Positions 61,028 to 64,000 of a stretch of 64,000 nt of DNA are shown piece after piece (the first letter of the stretch is position 1; every line of letters begins with the position of its first letter). The notes beneath the pieces were generated by a model. That model searched no databases. It was not told the origin of the DNA and saw nothing but the letters and a program-made list of their open reading frames with translations. A program made the position numbers and the translations under genes. Origin of the DNA: Actinotalea lenta (GTDB lineage Bacteria > Actinomycetota > Actinomycetes > Actinomycetales > Cellulomonadaceae); contig NZ_JAUQYP010000001.1 of NCBI RefSeq assembly GCF_030586465.1, positions 248,001 through 312,000 on the forward strand, given 5' to 3'.

Positions 61028-64000
61028 GTGAGCGACCTGCGTCGACACGTCCCGCCGATCGCGCTGGGATGGGACGCCGAGGTACCTGGCGCGTCGTGGC
61101 GGGCCGTCGACGGCACGCTCGTCTTCGCCGACGTGTCAGGCTTCACCGCACTGACCGAACGACTGTCGCAGCGCGGCCGGATCGGGGCCGAGGAGATCGT
61201 CGAGACCCTGAACCGGGTCTTCGGACCGATGCTGCTCATCGCGGCGGCGCGCGGCGGGGAGATGCTCAAGTTCGGCGGCGACGCCCTGCTCTTCCTGTTC
61301 CGCGGGGACGGCCACGCCGAGCAGGCCTGCGACGCAGCCGTCGAGATGCGCGCCTCGCTACGGGAGTCGACAGCCGTCCCCACCTCGGTGGGCCGTCTCG
61401 CGCTGTCGATGTCGGTCGGGGTCCACTCCGGCCAGGTCCACCTCTTCCTGGTGGGCACCCCGAGCCGCGAGCTCGTCATCCTCGGCCCCGCGGCCTCGCG
61501 GACCGCGCTCGCCGAGCACACCGCGGACGCGGGCCAGATCGTGGTGACGGCGCAGACGCGAGCACGCCTGACCCCCGGCTCCACCCGGGCCCGGGGCGAC
61601 GGCGCGCTGCTGCTGACCCGCCGCCGCACCCGGACCCCGCACCGTCCCGCGCCTGACGCCCCGCACGCCGACGGCGAGCTCCTGCGCTCGCTGTTCCCTC
61701 GCGACCTCGGTGACTACCTCGCGCCCGGGCCGCCCGACCCGGAGCATCGGATCGCGACGATCGCGTTCATCAGGTTCTCCGGCACCGACGCGGTGCTGGC
61801 CCAGGATGGTCCCGACCGGCTCGCGACCATCCTCGACGAGCTGCTCACCACGGTCGAGGCCGCCCTCGCGACCGAGGACGTCACTCTCCTTGCGACCGAC
61901 CTCGACACCGACGGCGGCAAGCTCTTCCTCGGGTCTGGCGTGCCCCGCAGCCGTGAGGACGACGAGGGTCGGATGCTCCGGGCGCTCCGCCGCATCGCGG
62001 ACGCCGGTCTCGCTCTCCCGCTCCAGCTCGGCGTGAACCGTGGCCACGTGTTCGTCGCCGAGCTGGGCGTGCAGGATCGCGCGGCCTACTCGGCGATGGG
62101 CGACACGACGAACACGGCAGCCCGGATCGCCGCCAAGGCACCGCCCGGCGTGGTCTACGCCCATCCCACGGTCCTGGACCACTCCCGCACCCGCTTCGCC
62201 GTCACGCCGGCCGGCCCGTTCGCCATGAAGGGCAAGGCCCTCCCGCTGCTCGTCTACGAGCTCGGCGAGGAGACCGGCACCCGGGAGCCGCGGTCCACAG
62301 GCCGGGCCCCGTTCATCGGACGGGAGAACGAGCTGGCGGCGGTGTGCGCGGCCCTTGCCGCGGCACTCGCCGGCGACGGCGGGGTTGTCACGGTGGACGG
62401 TGCGACCGGGATGGGCAAGTCCCGACTCGTCAGCGAGGCACTGCGTGCCTTCCCCGGCACGGATCGGTTCGTGGTGCGCGCCGAACCGTACGGCGCGTCC
62501 AGCGCGTACCGGGTCTTCCGCGACCCGTTGCGCGCATATCTGGGCATCTCGCGCGACACCCCGACAGCGATGGGGCAGGCGCTGCTCGACTCGCTCGGTC
62601 GACGTGCCCCCGACCTGGTCCCGATGGCTCCCCTGCTCGCCGACGTCGTGCAGGTCGACGTGCCGGCCACGCCTGAGGCCGACCGCATCGACGAGCAGTT
62701 CCGGGCCGACCGGGTCGCCGACCTCCTCATCGACCTGCTCGAGCGGACGCAGACCCGGCCGATCGTCCTCGTCGCCGAGGAGGCGCACTGGGCCGATGAG
62801 GCCTCGGCCCGGCTCCTGGAACGGCTCGCGACCGCGACGGCCGGGCGTCCATGGGCCGTCGTCGCGGTGCGGCGCGGGGCGACAGGGGGCTTTGCGCCCG
62901 ATGTCGGGACCACGGTCGTCCTCGAGCCGCTGCCACCCGACGCCGTCGAGCGGCTGGTCATCGCCGCGACCGAAGCCACGCCGCTGAGACCGCACGAGGT
63001 CGCTGCCATCGTGCAGCGCGCCGAGGGCAACCCCCTGTTCGTCGAGGAGGTCACCCGGATCGCTCGCGGTGTCGGCTCGCTCGGGGCTCTCCCCGAGTCG
63101 GTGCAGGCCGCGATGTCCACGCAGATCGACCAGCTGCCGACGAACGTCCGCCGGGTGCTCCGGCACGCCGCAGTGCTCGGGCGCAGCTTTCGCCGCACGG
63201 TCATCGCGGCAACACTGGCGCAGGAAGGTCTCGACCTCGACCCCGCCACGATGGACGCCTTGGGTGACTTCATCGAGCCCGACGGCGCCGAACGCCTGCG
63301 CTTCCGCAACGCGCTCCTGCGGGACGCCGCCTACGAGGGGCTCGCCTACCGTGTCCGTGCTCGCGTCCACCGCACGGCCGGCGAGGTCCTCGAACGGCTG
63401 AGCACCGACCTCGACTCCGACTCACCGACCCTGGCCCTGCACTTCGAGCGTGCCGGCGACGCCGAGCGCACCTGGCGCTACGCCCAGAGAGCGGGTGATC
63501 TCGCCCGTCGCTCGTACGCCAACGCCGACGCCGCCGACCACTTCGAGACCGCGCTCGAGGTGAGTCGCCGCGTCCCCTCGGTGGGCGATGCCGACCGCGC
63601 GCGTCTGTGGAGCCTGGTCGGGGAGCTCCGCGAGCTCGCCGGGATGTTCGACGAGTCGGTCGACGCCTATCGACGAGCCGCGCGACTCGTCCGTGGCGAC
63701 GGCGTCGCCGGCGCGGAGATCCTCGTCCGGCAGGCCGCCGTCTACAACCGGATCGGGAGCTTCAGCACCGCGCTGCGGGTGGTGGCGCGTGCGCGCTCGC
63801 TCGTCGAGGACGCGACGGACACGGCCCGGCGAACGCTCGTCAAGCTCGATGCCCTCACCGCCCTGGCCCGCGTCGAGCAGGAGCGCCCGGTCGAGGCGAG
63901 GCAGTGGGCGGAGCGCGCGGCCGCAGCCGCGCGTGAGGTCGGCGACGACGAGACGCTCGTCCGGGTCCTCATGCTCATCGACGGCATCGACCTGCGGATG
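61028..64000 (+). CDS. Tandem class III nucleotide cyclase with AAA ATPase and TPR-like region (3' end outside window)
   Basis: The frame is open from GTG 61028 to the window end, 991 codons. Cyclase domain 1 (about residues 25-190) has both metal-binding Asp residues, FADVSGFTALTERL (Asp35) and KFGGDALLFLF (Asp85), but lacks the transition-state Asn/Arg. Cyclase domain 2 (about 240-400) lacks the Asp residues (IRFSG, Arg249) but has MGDTTNTAARIAA (Asn362, Arg366). Together they could form one active site. An AAA domain follows with Walker A GATGMGKSRL (Lys464) and VLVAEEAHWADEAS (near 580-590). Helical repeats begin around residue 800. The layout resembles mammalian soluble adenylyl cyclase. 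The product, cAMP or cGMP, is not proved. Confidence 0.88.
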   Translation, partial: MSDLRRHVPPIALGWDAEVPGASWRAVDGTLVFADVSGFTALTERLSQRGRIGAEEIVETLNRVFGPMLLIAAARGGEMLKFGGDALLFLFRGDGHAEQACDAAVEMRASLRESTAVPTSVGRLALSMSVGVHSGQVHLFLVGTPSRELVILGPAASRTALAEHTADAGQIVVTAQTRARLTPGSTRARGDGALLLTRRRTRTPHRPAPDAPHADGELLRSLFPRDLGDYLAPGPPDPEHRIATIAFIRFSGTDAVLAQDGPDRLATILDELLTTVEAALATEDVTLLATDLDTDGGKLFLGSGVPRSREDDEGRMLRALRRIADAGLALPLQLGVNRGHVFVAELGVQDRAAYSAMGDTTNTAARIAAKAPPGVVYAHPTVLDHSRTRFAVTPAGPFAMKGKALPLLVYELGEETGTREPRSTGRAPFIGRENELAAVCAALAAALAGDGGVVTVDGATGMGKSRLVSEALRAFPGTDRFVVRAEPYGASSAYRVFRDPLRAYLGISRDTPTAMGQALLDSLGRRAPDLVPMAPLLADVVQVDVPATPEADRIDEQFRADRVADLLIDLLERTQTRPIVLVAEEAHWADEASARLLERLATATAGRPWAVVAVRRGATGGFAPDVGTTVVLEPLPPDAVERLVIAATEATPLRPHEVAAIVQRAEGNPLFVEEVTRIARGVGSLGALPESVQAAMSTQIDQLPTNVRRVLRHAAVLGRSFRRTVIAATLAQEGLDLDPATMDALGDFIEPDGAERLRFRNALLRDAAYEGLAYRVRARVHRTAGEVLERLSTDLDSDSPTLALHFERAGDAERTWRYAQRAGDLARRSYANADAADHFETALEVSRRVPSVGDADRARLWSLVGELRELAGMFDESVDAYRRAARLVRGDGVAGAEILVRQAAVYNRIGSFSTALRVVARARSLVEDATDTARRTLVKLDALTALARVEQERPVEARQWAERAAAAAREVGDDETLVRVLMLIDGIDLRM

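Overview
The window is GC-rich throughout. Coding is dense, with many ATGA or TGATG gene overlaps and frequent GTG starts. The gene content fits a Gram-positive actinobacterium: menaquinone genes, lipobox lipoproteins, DUF4229, AIM24 and NYN proteins, and a LacI operator of the type seen in Cellulomonas-like bacteria. A member of the Cellulomonadaceae or a close relative is likely, but this is inferred from gene content and not from a marker gene.

Layout. 1-6.4 kb: menaquinone genes menB (cut by the window start), menE and menA, interrupted by a PAS-GGDEF-EAL protein and a DUF3048 lipoprotein on the other strand. 6.6-9.6 kb: a secreted zinc metallopeptidase and a small DUF4229 membrane protein. 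9.9-15.5 kb: a complete peptide/nickel-type ABC importer (binding lipoprotein, two permeases, one fused double ATPase), with a strong hairpin after the binding-protein gene. 15.5-21.7 kb: housekeeping and hypothetical genes, including AIM24, an iron-type alcohol dehydrogenase, a luciferase-like oxidoreductase, and PRC-barrel and CBS proteins. 21.9-26.7 kb: a diguanylate cyclase and a sugar ABC importer operon. 27.5-30.4 kb: an unusual respiratory operon in which a GlpA-type FAD dehydrogenase is fused to an SdhB-type three-cluster iron-sulfur protein, followed by two SdhC/SdhD-like anchors. 30.5-39.5 kb: three more c-di-GMP proteins, a GNAT protein, an MFS-MarR pair and a HAD phosphatase. 39.5-44.3 kb: a large GH94-like phosphorylase candidate divergent from a LacI regulator, with a perfect 16-bp palindrome between them.

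44.3-56.1 kb is a plastic accessory region. It holds an EAL-gene remnant joined to an Rhs fragment and a broken IS3 element, a barstar-like inhibitor, an AAA/DUF4143 protein, and a minus-strand array of five Rhs C-terminal toxin candidates. Each toxin candidate is followed at once by a small membrane-protein gene that looks like its immunity gene. Nearly identical copies of the Rhs core end precede most modules. The array stops at a tRNA-Lys gene. Beyond the tRNA lie a PASTA/DUF4839 lipoprotein and several transposon scraps, bounded by a 13-bp copy of the tRNA 3' end.

56.1-64 kb holds a DUF2127 membrane protein and what may be a cyclic-nucleotide signalling unit. A tandem class III nucleotide cyclase with AAA ATPase (cut by the window end) is divergent from a two-gene operon. 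That operon encodes an MBL-fold hydrolase and a fusion of MFS transporter, cyclic-nucleotide-binding domain and patatin phospholipase. In the cyclase the two catalytic domains carry complementary halves of one active site.

Three themes stand out: second messengers (seven c-di-GMP-related loci plus the cyclase unit), menaquinone-linked respiration (men genes and the fused dehydrogenase), and contact-dependent competition (the Rhs array).
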